A program made the translations under genes and the position numbers. Source: Mixophyes australis (taxonomy: Eukaryota > Chordata > Amphibia > Anura > Limnodynastidae). From it: a DNA stretch of 64,000 nucleotides. Location: contig JAVHZZ010000005.1 of assembly GCA_036250195.1 (NCBI GenBank), positions 183,627,448-183,691,447 on the forward strand, written 5' to 3'. Every line of letters begins with the position of its first letter. The stretch's first letter is position 1. Shown piece by piece: positions 24,001 to 32,283 of this stretch. The notes under the pieces were generated by a model, which worked only from the letters and a program-made list of their open reading frames with translations, was not told the DNA's origin and searched no databases.

Positions 24001-24745
24001 CACATACGGCTGCTCCTCCATCCTCTCCATCATATACATGTTGGAGTTTCAGCGTGTGAAAACCTCTTGTTTTTGATAATGTCAGTGCATTTTGAATATT
24101 TTTCAATTTGCCCCACACCACTGAATGTTTTTTATCTATGATACGCATCTATCTATCTTGACTGCGTAGTGTGGTGGCCCCGGTACACAATTTGGTACCG
24201 AGGCCACAATATAATTAAAAAACCCTCCACGGGTCAGAATTCCACCAAAAAAGGGTATGGACTGCGTAGTGTGGTGGCCCCGGTACACAATTTGGTACCG
24301 AGGCCACAATATAATTAAAAAATTGGGCATCAACTGTCACCGTTGTTTAATATCTGATACACCTAAATATGGACTGCACAGTGGAGTGGCCCCGGTAGTA
24401 AATTTGGTGCCGGGGCCACAATACCTCCTCCAACTTCCAAGTGTAGTGTTTATAAAGACAGACAGCGTCGAAGTGTTATTAGTTGACTTTCTTAACCCTA
24501 AAATTGTCCCTGTTGCAAATATTCGTGCAATGGACAGTTACTTTTTTATTAAAAGACTCAAGCTTTCAAGTGTAGTGTTTATAAAATATAAACAACAATA
24601 CAGTAGTTTTAGAGCACGTCAATACCTCTTGTTTTAAGTTATGACAGGGCATTTTACATTTGGTTTAATTTCTTGAATTTGTTTAAATTTGGTTTTACTT
24701 TTTGAACATGGCAAACGACTGTTGATTGGTCATATAATGCAAAAA
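24001..24745. repeat. Scrambled, decayed fragments of the hAT transposase gene
   Basis: Several stretches match parts of the transposase coding region further right in the same orientation but in different order. About 24,010-24,070 resembles 25,980-26,040 (GCTCCTCCATCCTCT ... AACCTCTTGT). About 24,390-24,430 resembles 26,645-26,690 (TTTGGTGCCGGGGCCACAATACC against TTTGGTACCGGGGACACAATACC). About 24,610-24,650 resembles 26,030-26,060. About 24,706-24,725 resembles 26,803-26,822 (CATGGCAAACGACTGTTG). They look like duplicated segments of the transposase, now non-coding. The GTGGTGGCCCCGGTACACAATTTGGTACC units at 24,170 and 24,268 link them to the minisatellite. Confidence 0.7.
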
Positions 24746-24821
24746 AAAAAGTTCCAAGATAGAATTGTCCTTGGGCCCTCACACCCACCCTTATGTTGTT
24801 GAAATAGGACATGCACACTTT

Positions 24822-24885
24822 AACAAACCAATCATTTCAGCGACAGGGCCTACCAAACAACTTTGGCTGAAATGATTGGTTTGTT
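24822..24885. repeat. Perfect 20-bp hairpin downstream of the transposase stop
   Basis: AACAAACCAATCATTTCAGC (24,822-24,841) is the exact reverse complement of the 20 bases at 24,866-24,885, with a 24-bp loop. On the minus strand it lies about 60 bp beyond the transposase stop, so it would fall in the 3' untranslated region. It could be a structured RNA element or simply a foldback remnant. Confidence 0.85.
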
Positions 24886-24943
24886 TGGGCCCCCACACCA
24901 AAAAAGCTATTCATCTCTCCCTGTACAGACTAAACAGGCTCTA

Positions 24944-27568
24944 CTAAGGCAAGATGTCGTCCTCATCCTCAACCTCTGATTCCTCTCCCCCTACAGTGTG
25001 TACTTCCTCCTCATCACACATTATCAATTCGTCCCCGCTGGACTCCACAACCACAGGTCCCTCTGTAGTATCTGGAGGGCAGTGCTGTACTTCATTGAGG
25101 AATTGATTATTCATTTTTATAAACATAATTTTTTCAACGTTATGAGGAAGCAAACTCCTTCGCCGCTCACTGACCAGGTTCCCCGCTGCACTAAAAACTC
25201 TTTCCGAGTACACACTGGAGGGGGGACAACTCAGGTAAAATAGAGCCAGTTTGTACAGGGGCTTCCAAACTGCCTTTTTTTCCTGCCAGTAACAATATGG
25301 ACTGTCTGACATGTCTACTTGGATGGTGTCAGCAAAGTAATCATCCACAATTTTTTCTATTGTGACAGCATCCAATGCAGCGAGAGTAGACATGTCTGCA
25401 ATGGTTGGCAGGTCCTTCAATCCGGACCAGATGTTATCAGCATCCCCGCCAGCGCCTCTTTTGGGAAAACTGAGCTTTTTCCTCGCAGCCATAGATGTGG
25501 AAGAAAATGAGGGTGGAGTTGTTGGCATGTCACGGTCCTCTTCAGAGGACAATCTCCTGACCAGCAGGTCTTTGCACCGCTGTAGACTTGTGTCCGCCGG
25601 AAACAGAGACACAACATACGCTTTAAACCGAGGATCGAGCACGGTGGCCAGAATGTATTCCTCTGACTTTAAAAGAGTGACCACCCTCGGATCCTGGCAA
25701 AGCGTACGAAGGGCTACATCCACAAGAGCTACATGCTTGGTGTAATCGCAATGGCTTACCAGCTCCTCCCTCACTTTCTCCAGCTGCTTCTGCAACAGCC
25801 TGATCAGGGGAATGACCTGACTCAAGCTGGCAGTGTCGGAACTGACTTCTCGTGTGGCAAGTTCAAATGGCTGCAGAACCTTGCATAACACGGAAATCAG
25901 TCTCCACTGCGCTTGACTGAGGCGCATCCCCACTCCTTTGCCTATGTTGTAGGTGGCTGTGTAGGCCTGAATGGCCTTTTGCTGCTCCTCCATCCTCTGC
26001 AGCATATAGAGGGTGGAGTTCCAGCACGTCACAACCTCTTGTTTGAGGTGATGGCAGGGCAGGTTCATGCTTTTTTGATGTGCCTCTAGTCTGCGGTAGG
26101 CACTGGCTGAATGCCGAAAGTGTCCAGCAATTTTGCGCGCCACCACAAGCATCTCCTGCACACCCCTGTCACTCTTGAGGTAATGCTGCACCACCAAATT
26201 AATGGTGTGGGCAAAACATGGCACGTGCTGGAAATTGCCCATATTTAATGCCCACACAATGTTACTGGCATTGTCTGACACCACAAATCCCCATGAGAGT
26301 CTAAGTGGGGTAAGCCACTGGGAGATAATTTCCCTCAGTTTCTCTAATATGTTGTCAGCGTTGTGCCTCTTATTAAAGCCTGTAATACACAATGTTGCCT
26401 GCCTTTGCACGAGCAGCCATTTTGTAGTTGCTGCTACTGATGCAGCTGTTGCTGTTGCTGCGGAAGGGGATGCATCTACCCAGTGGGCTGTCACAGTCAT
26501 ATAGTCCTTTGTTTGCCCAGAACCACTTGTCCACATGTCCGTGGTTAAGTGGACAGTGGGTACAACCGCATTTTTTAGAGCTCTGAGGACACTTGATCGT
26601 ACTTCTCTGTACATTTTTGGTATCGCCTGCCTAGTGAAGTGGAATCTCGACGGGATTTGGTACCGGGGACACAATACCTCCATCAACCCTCTAAATCCCA
26701 CTCCACTGATGGCGGACACCGGGCGCACGTCTAACACCAACATTGCAGTTACAGCCGCAGTTATACGCTTTGCAATAGGGTGACTACTATCGTATTTTGT
26801 GGTCATGGCAAACGACTGTTGGACGGTCAATTGTTTTGTGAAAGACTTAGCGGTCTTACGACTTCCCCTCTGGGAAGATGACCGACTAACAGCAGCAACA
26901 GCAGCAGTGGCAGTAGTAGGCGTACCGCTGCAGGATTCCTCGGATGAATCCCGTATTGAGGAGGACTCAGTCTGGCTGCTGACTTGGGCTGCAGGACTGA
27001 ATCTGATGGAGATTGTGGAGGAAGTTGACGAGGAGGGTGTTGCTGGTGTGTATCCAACTGGACCACAGGATTTAGGTGTCCCTGTACTGATGAGGGTCCT
27101 AGCCCCAGTTCCTGAACTAACCACTGAACTATGAAGGTTATTCAGGTGACGTATAAGGGAGGATGTTCCTAGGTGGGCAAGATCCTTACCCCTGCTTATT
27201 TGAGCTTTACATAAGCTACATATGGCCATACATTGGTTGTCTGGATTTGGATAAAAATAACTCCAGACCGAAGAGGTGCATTTTTTGGTCTTCTGACCAG
27301 GCATGACGATGGGCTTTTTCATCCCATGGACATCAGCTGTTTCCCCCCCTGGTGCCTCATTTACAATAACCACATCACCATCCTCATCATCAATTTCCTC
27401 CACAGCGCCAGCTACATCATCAATAGGCTCCTCCCGAGCCACCTCTTCCCGTACAGTGATGTGAAGGTCAGGCTTGACAACCACCAACATCCTTGGACTC
27501 GCCTTGGGGATTTGTGATAATTTCTCTTTAGAAGGCAGAGTTGTTTGCTGTTTTGTTGCTGACAGCAT
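24944..27568 (-). CDS. hAT transposase with BED zinc finger, uninterrupted
   Basis: This is a cut-and-paste transposase of the hAT superfamily (ZBED type). It binds the element ends in the nucleus and moves them. The open frame runs 878 codons from a non-ATG position. The first ATG is codon 5, which I take as the earliest ordinary start, giving 874 aa. Numbering from the full frame: acidic leader 1-95; BED finger about 100-152 (CSLC, then HLNNLH); Ser-rich linker to about 245; RNase H-like core with first Asp in TTDMW (348), second Asp in VSDNASN (436) and CFAH (455-458); hAT dimerisation region 755-828 with YWQEKK, YLSCPPSS and SERVFSAAG (Glu 793, the usual third acid); acidic tail. No stop or frameshift lies inside. 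Length is within the usual 600-900 aa for ZBED-type hATs. It is preceded by a leader ORF that overlaps its frame by 4 bases. Confidence 0.93.
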   Translation of the reverse strand: MLSATKQQTTLPSKEKLSQIPKASPRMLVVVKPDLHITVREEVAREEPIDDVAGAVEEIDDEDGDVVIVNEAPGGETADVHGMKKPIVMPGQKTKKCTSSVWSYFYPNPDNQCMAICSLCKAQISRGKDLAHLGTSSLIRHLNNLHSSVVSSGTGARTLISTGTPKSCGPVGYTPATPSSSTSSTISIRFSPAAQVSSQTESSSIRDSSEESCSGTPTTATAAVAAVSRSSSQRGSRKTAKSFTKQLTVQQSFAMTTKYDSSHPIAKRITAAVTAMLVLDVRPVSAISGVGFRGLMEVLCPRYQIPSRFHFTRQAIPKMYREVRSSVLRALKNAVVPTVHLTTDMWTSGSGQTKDYMTVTAHWVDASPSAATATAASVAATTKWLLVQRQATLCITGFNKRHNADNILEKLREIISQWLTPLRLSWGFVVSDNASNIVWALNMGNFQHVPCFAHTINLVVQHYLKSDRGVQEMLVVARKIAGHFRHSASAYRRLEAHQKSMNLPCHHLKQEVVTCWNSTLYMLQRMEEQQKAIQAYTATYNIGKGVGMRLSQAQWRLISVLCKVLQPFELATREVSSDTASLSQVIPLIRLLQKQLEKVREELVSHCDYTKHVALVDVALRTLCQDPRVVTLLKSEEYILATVLDPRFKAYVVSLFPADTSLQRCKDLLVRRLSSEEDRDMPTTPPSFSSTSMAARKKLSFPKRGAGGDADNIWSGLKDLPTIADMSTLAALDAVTIEKIVDDYFADTIQVDMSDSPYCYWQEKKAVWKPLYKLALFYLSCPPSSVYSERVFSAAGNLVSERRRSLLPHNVEKIMFIKMNNQFLNEVQHCPPDTTEGPVVVESSGDELIMCDEEEVHTVGGEESEVEDEDDILP

Positions 27569-27576
27569 AACTCTCT

Positions 27577-27948
27577 TCAATTTTTTGTAGGGGGGGGAGG
27601 AGGAGGAGGGCTAAGATCCGTGGGTGAAGCTGAACCACTAGTCATGAACACGGGCCAGGGCCTAAGCCGTTCCTTGCCACTCCGTGTCGTAAATGGCATA
27701 TTGGCAACTTTACGTTTCTCCTCAGATGATTTTAAGTTTCTCTTTTTGCTACTTTTTCTTAACTTGGGCTTTTTGGATTTTACATGCCCGGTACTACGAG
27801 ATTGGGCATCGGGCTTGGAAGACGACGTTGATGGCATTTCATCGTCTATGTCATGACTAGTGGCAGCAGCTTCAGCATTAGGAGGAAGTGGGTCTTGATC
27901 TTTCCCTACTTTATCCTCCAAATTTTTGGTCTCCATTATATGTAGCAC
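27577..27948 (-). CDS. 123-aa basic, disordered leader ORF upstream of the hAT transposase
   Basis: This frame lies directly upstream of the transposase on the same strand and overlaps the open transposase frame by 4 bases. It has an acidic start, a Ser/Thr stretch, then strongly basic Lys-rich runs (KSKKPKLRKSSKKRNLKSSEEKRK) typical of nuclear localisation, and a Pro run just before its stop. The Pro run is encoded by a G8 tract on the plus strand near 27,590-27,597, a prime site for slippage. It may be the N-terminus of the transposase, separated by an indel in that tract or joined by splicing, or a separate small protein. No known domain is visible. Confidence 0.55.
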   Translation of the reverse strand: MLHIMETKNLEDKVGKDQDPLPPNAEAAATSHDIDDEMPSTSSSKPDAQSRSTGHVKSKKPKLRKSSKKRNLKSSEEKRKVANMPFTTRSGKERLRPWPVFMTSGSASPTDLSPPPPPPPTKN

Positions 27949-29410
27949 AAGATACTGCAGAATGTGTGAACTTGGTAATATTGCAGTACCAATGGACTTA
28001 TACTGCTGGATTGGTTTTGCAAATTTGGTTATAATTACTTTTTTTTAAAAACAAAATTATTTTAATATTTTTTATAACTTTTTTTTGATTTTTTAAAAAC
28101 TTGGGAATAATGGGGAAATAACTATGCCCTTAGAAGCACAGAGCACAGGACACAGCACCACTGGACTGAACAGGACACAGCACAGGACCCACCAGCACTA
28201 CGGAACTCAGCAGGACAGAGCACAGGACACAGCATCACTGGACTGATACTGCAGAATGTGTGAACTTTGTAATATTGCAGTACCACTGGACTTTTACTGC
28301 TGAATGTGTGAACTTGGTAATATTGCAGTACCAATGGGCTTATACTGCAGGATTGGTTGTGCAAATTTTGTGGTAATTAAAAAAAAATTTAATTAGTTTT
28401 TGGTATTTTTTTAAATAACTTTTTTTTTATTTTTTTAAACACAGGGGAATATTGGGGAAATAACTATGCCCTTAGAAGCACAGAGCACAGGACACAGCAC
28501 CACTGGACTGAACAAGACACAGCACAGGACCCAGCAGCACTACTGAACTCAGCAGGACAGAGCACAGGACACAGCACCACTGGACTGATACTGCAGAATG
28601 TGTGAACTTTGTAATATTGCAGTACCACTGGACTTTTACTGCTGAATGTGTGAACTTGGTAATATTGCAGTACCAATGGGCTTATACTGCTGGATTGGTT
28701 TTGCAAATTTGGTTATAATTATATATATTTTTTTAATTTTTAATTTTTATTTTTTTTTATAACTTTTTTAAAATTTTTAAAAAACTTGGGAATAATGGGG
28801 AAATAACTATGCCCTTAGAAGCACAGAGCACAGGACACAGCACCACTGGACTGAACAGGACACAGCACAGGACCCAGCAGCACTACGGAACTCAGAAGGA
28901 CAGAGCACAGGACACAGCACCACTGGACTGATACTGCAGAATGTGTGAACTTTGTAATATTGCAGTACCACTGGACTTTTACTGCTGAATGTGTGAACTT
29001 GGTAATATTGCAGTACCAATGGGCTTATACTGCAGGATTGGTTGTGCAAATTTTGTGGTAATTAAAAAAAAATTTAATTGGTATTTTTTTAAATAACTTT
29101 TTTTTATTTTTTTAAACACAGGGGAATATTGGGGAAATAACTATGGGCTAGATTTACTATCAGGCGTGATGCATGGCGTTTTGAAGCCGCCATGCATCGC
29201 CGCGGTTTTCCGGCGTGTTTGCATATGAAACAGCCGGATTTACTAATGGACGCATTTGATCTTCATTTTGAAGCCGCCGGCGATGTCACGGCGGGATGTA
29301 ATGCTCAAAGGCGCCAGCGGCTTTGAATAGAACATGGCGCTTTTGCTTTAAATGACGGCGCTTTCGTGTAAAGGCGGTTTTTTTGAAAATTACACCTGTC
29401 TCCTGGCCTG

Positions 29411-29465
29411 TTACTATTGGCTATTTTCAAAGTCAGGAGATTTGACATCACAAGCCCTATATAAA
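29411..29465 (+). promoter_or_regulatory. CCAAT and TATA boxes of the Harbinger Myb-like gene
   Basis: ATTGG (a reversed CCAAT box) at 29,416-29,420 is followed by TATATAAA at 29,458-29,465. That places transcription start near 29,490-29,500 and leaves a 5' leader of about 300 bases before the ATG at 29,794. The leader is G/T-rich with no upstream intron that I can see. Confidence 0.6.
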
Positions 29466-29793
29466 CCACTGGCCTGACACTTTTTCTTTGATAGGGGTTT
29501 GAGGAGTTTTGTGAGAGGAGTTTGGAGGAGAGTTGTTTGCTGAGAGTTTTTGTGAGTTGGAGTTTGGTGGCTTTGTGTATCTGAGAGAAGTGTGAGTAGT
29601 CCTGTGGTTTTTTCCTGTTTTGTACATTTATTTTCTCATTTATTTTCGGTATTGTCTTTTTTGTATTTGACTTGTCCTTTGTCTGTGTTACTTGTGTGTG
29701 ATTGTGTGGAGAGTGTGTCTGTACTTAGTGTAGTTTGTCCTTTGTGTTTGTAAGTCTTTCTGTGTTTTGTGTGTTTGACATTTCTTTGTCATT

Positions 29794-31830
29794 ATGTCCA
29801 GAGAGAGGAGGGGAGCAGAGGCTGAGGAGAGGGAGATGGAGGTTGAGGGGTCAGAGGAGGGAGAGGGAGAGGTTGAGGAGACAGGACAGAGCAGGAAGAC
29901 CAAGACAGGGAGGAATGTGCGCTTCTCACATGATGAGAATTGTGTGTTGGTGCACAATATCATTCCCTGCTACGAGGTGATCTTGGGGAACCTGGCAGCC
30001 CGGACTCCGCTAAGGCGGCGCCACCAATTGTGGGGGAGAGTGTGCGACGCTGTTAACGCGGTGGGCCCACTAAAGAGGACAGTGGCGCACTGCCGCAAGA
30101 GATTTTCGGACATTAAGAGGAGGTTGAAGGAAAAAATGGCCCAGGAAAGGAGGTCCACAAGACGCACGGGTGGTGGCCCCCCTCTTCGCGTTGAATATAC
30201 CAGCTATGAGGAGGAGCTGCGGCAGATAATGCCCCGTGAAATAGTGGAGGGAATTAATGTGCAAGACACAGATTCGCCCTCGTTTGCCCAAGGAGTTGGT
30301 GAGTGATTTGTCCTTTTTAAGCTAACAATATTGAAAATGTTTTTTTATTGTAAAAGTGTCTTTTTTCCATATAAAAGTGTTTTTTTTACTCAATCAGTAT
30401 TTAAAGGGCAATAATTTTGTTTATAACTGTTTTTTAATGTGCAAACACATGTCTTCCAAAGATTTATTATTTGTAAAAGGCTTTTTGCTGCAAATACATT
30501 GTATGCTTTTTCTAATACATCCAGATTCACCTGGACCACAGTTGAGTCCCATTCCTACAGCTACACCTCCACCTTCAGTCAGAGATTCGGCCACAGAAGA
30601 GCAAGCAGGTGTGTGATTTATGTTTTTGTGCTAAATAATGGAGTTAATTGTTTTTCTGTGGAAATGTTGCTGGCAATGTTTTTTTTGTTAAAATATGGTG
30701 TGCTATGCGACCTTAGGGCTACATTTACTAAACTGAGATGTTGGCTAGAGCAACCAATCTGAATATACCTTTACTTTATTTATTGCATTCTACAAAAAGA
30801 GAGCTCAAATCTGATTGGTTGCTATAGGCAACGTCTTCACTTTTTTACACACGCAGTTAAGTCAAAATACCCAGCATGTACTACACAGAGGGAGGACTGA
30901 AATAGGATTTGTGTACCCCAAGGCACGGTCTAGCCAGATATTGCGTAATAAATCACAATATTTGTAGGTTAAAAATACTATGCTTTTTTAGCCCCCTCAA
31001 CCATACATAGTTCATATGATACTGGGTATTAAAAGGATAATATGTGCATCCTTAAGCAGGTAGCATAGGACAATAAATCATTAATGCAAAAATTGTGAAA
31101 CAATCTGTAGTTTGTAAAGATTATTCTTTCCTATCAAGTGTTCAGAATGCAATATACAAACATATTATATCCTATATACTTACCGTCATTTTCATACACA
31201 GGGCCCTCTTCATACCAGGCACCTCAGGTGGAGTCCCTCCAAATGTCCCCTGAGCCAGATGAGCAAACCATAATCACCCTGGAAACAGTGGATGCCCCTG
31301 TGTCTGGTTTCCAGGATGTTGCACCTGGCCCTGCTGAAGCCCCAGCACACCAGCAGCCGGCACCTCAGAGTATGGACCCAGCCCGTGAAATGGCGCAGTC
31401 TATTGGTGCTTTCCAGCAGCAGCAATCAGTCTTCATGGAGAGCCAAACTCGCAACATTTCCCAAATTGCGGCCCAGTTGAGGCGGATACACCGCACAAAT
31501 AGCCAAATTCCTGCTGCAATCAATCGTCTGGCTAATGCCTGGGAGCAATCCAATCTGCAGATGGCCCAAATGACTGGGGCTGTGGAGGCATTAAATTCCT
31601 CCGTTCGCGAGGGGAATGCGAACCTGACCCGGCTGGCAGGCCAACTGCAGCAAGAACTCATTGCCCGCTTGCCTGCACCCTTTTCCTCGGCCACCACAAG
31701 TACCGCTAGTACGCCAAGCAGATCGGCACAGAGTACTCCTCCAAGGAGAGGTGCTCGCACCAGGGGTGGGCGAGGCAGAGGAGAGAGTGGGGCAAGACAT
31801 AGCGATATGCAAGCAAAAAGGCGTCGCTAG
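29794..31830 (+). CDS. Harbinger Myb/SANT-like DNA-binding protein, three exons, 405 aa
   Basis: In PIF/Harbinger elements a second gene encodes a Myb/SANT-like protein that binds the element ends and carries the transposase to DNA in the nucleus. The exons are 29,794-30,298, 30,525-30,608 and 31,202-31,830. Donors are G|GTGAGT and G|GTGTGT; acceptors are CCAG|A and ACAG|G. Both introns are phase 1, and the joined frame is open for 405 codons. Exon 1: acidic start (1-35), then Myb-like domain about 40-112 with FSHDENCVLV, LAARTPLRRRHQLWGRV and CRKRFSDIKRRLKEKM, close to the NAIF1/Harbinger Myb type. Exon 2 is Pro/Ser-rich. Exon 3 has a Gln-rich, heptad-like helical stretch (FQQQQSVFMESQTRN to LAGQLQQEL) for likely oligomerisation, and a basic Arg/Gly tail ending KRRR. 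No stop or frameshift interrupts it. It could be an active accessory gene or domesticated. Confidence 0.88.
30715..30860. mobile_element. MITE-like insertion in intron 2 of the Myb-like gene
   Basis: GGGCTACATTTACTAAACTG at the left and CTGATTGGTTGCTATAGGCAACG on the right match the palindromic GGGTAAATTT MITE seen at 9.67 kb and 59.44 kb in order and spacing. The right terminus is worn. It lies wholly within the intron. Confidence 0.55.
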
Positions 31831-31909
31831 CGCTAACACATGACTATTGCCTCATGCTTTTTTTACTTTGTATAAGCATTATCCTTTATTATTTATTGTG
31901 TTGTACTGC

Positions 31910-31915
31910 AATAAA
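31910..31915 (+). promoter_or_regulatory. Polyadenylation signal AATAAA of the Myb-like gene
   Basis: AATAAA lies 80 bases after the stop codon, followed 20-30 bases later by a T/G-rich stretch (TTTCTATGGTGTCAGTG). This is the normal order of signal and downstream element. Confidence 0.75.
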
Positions 31916-32046
31916 TGCAGTTAAATTTCTATGGTGTCAGTGTTTATTTTCTGCTAATTAAACAAGAGTATAGTGATGTTTTAAAAAACTAGGCACTCAA
32001 ATCATTTACACATTGCCCTCTGACTGTCACAAACATTGCACTCACA

Positions 32047-32283
32047 TCAAACACATTTTAGAGAAATAAATGTTTTTCCTATTGTGTAGTAGTTTGTAAT
32101 GAGACGGACTCTAATCTGCCTTCCGCCCTCTGTGCTCTGCACATCACCAGATGTGACACAGACCCCTTCTGCTTCAGTGTGTACTGCACTAATCGGTGGG
32201 GTAAATTGATGTAATGCTAGATTATGTATCAAACAGCCAGCCAGGATAATATCAGACCCCTTTTCAGGTGCATACATAACCAC
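32047..32283 (-). pseudogene. Harbinger transposase C-terminal remnant
   Basis: The minus-strand frame holds the end of a DDE_Tnp_4-type transposase. The block IILAGCLIHNLAL matches the family's IV-AC-LHNIA- region after the last catalytic acid. The closing GGRQIRVRLITNYY matches the RGRAVRQ-LIN-YF end, followed by read-through. The catalytic DDE core and everything upstream are absent: the sequence up to the right terminus (32,284-32,959) is non-coding. It converges on the Myb-like gene, the usual arrangement in some Harbinger elements. The assignment is by motif and position, on a short stretch. Confidence 0.65.

Noticed and set aside
26202..27134. Plus-strand open frames of 80-127 codons across the transposase
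   Set aside because: Antisense shadows of a strong minus-strand coding region with recognised domains.
28122..29049. Three similar 80-aa frames on the minus strand
   Set aside because: They are the same stretch of the 342-bp tandem units read three times; no domain, and the composition follows the repeat.
31365..31839. Antisense and alternate frames over the Myb-like exon 3
   Set aside because: Exon 3 on the plus strand joins in phase to exons 1 and 2 and ends before a polyadenylation signal; the others have no support.
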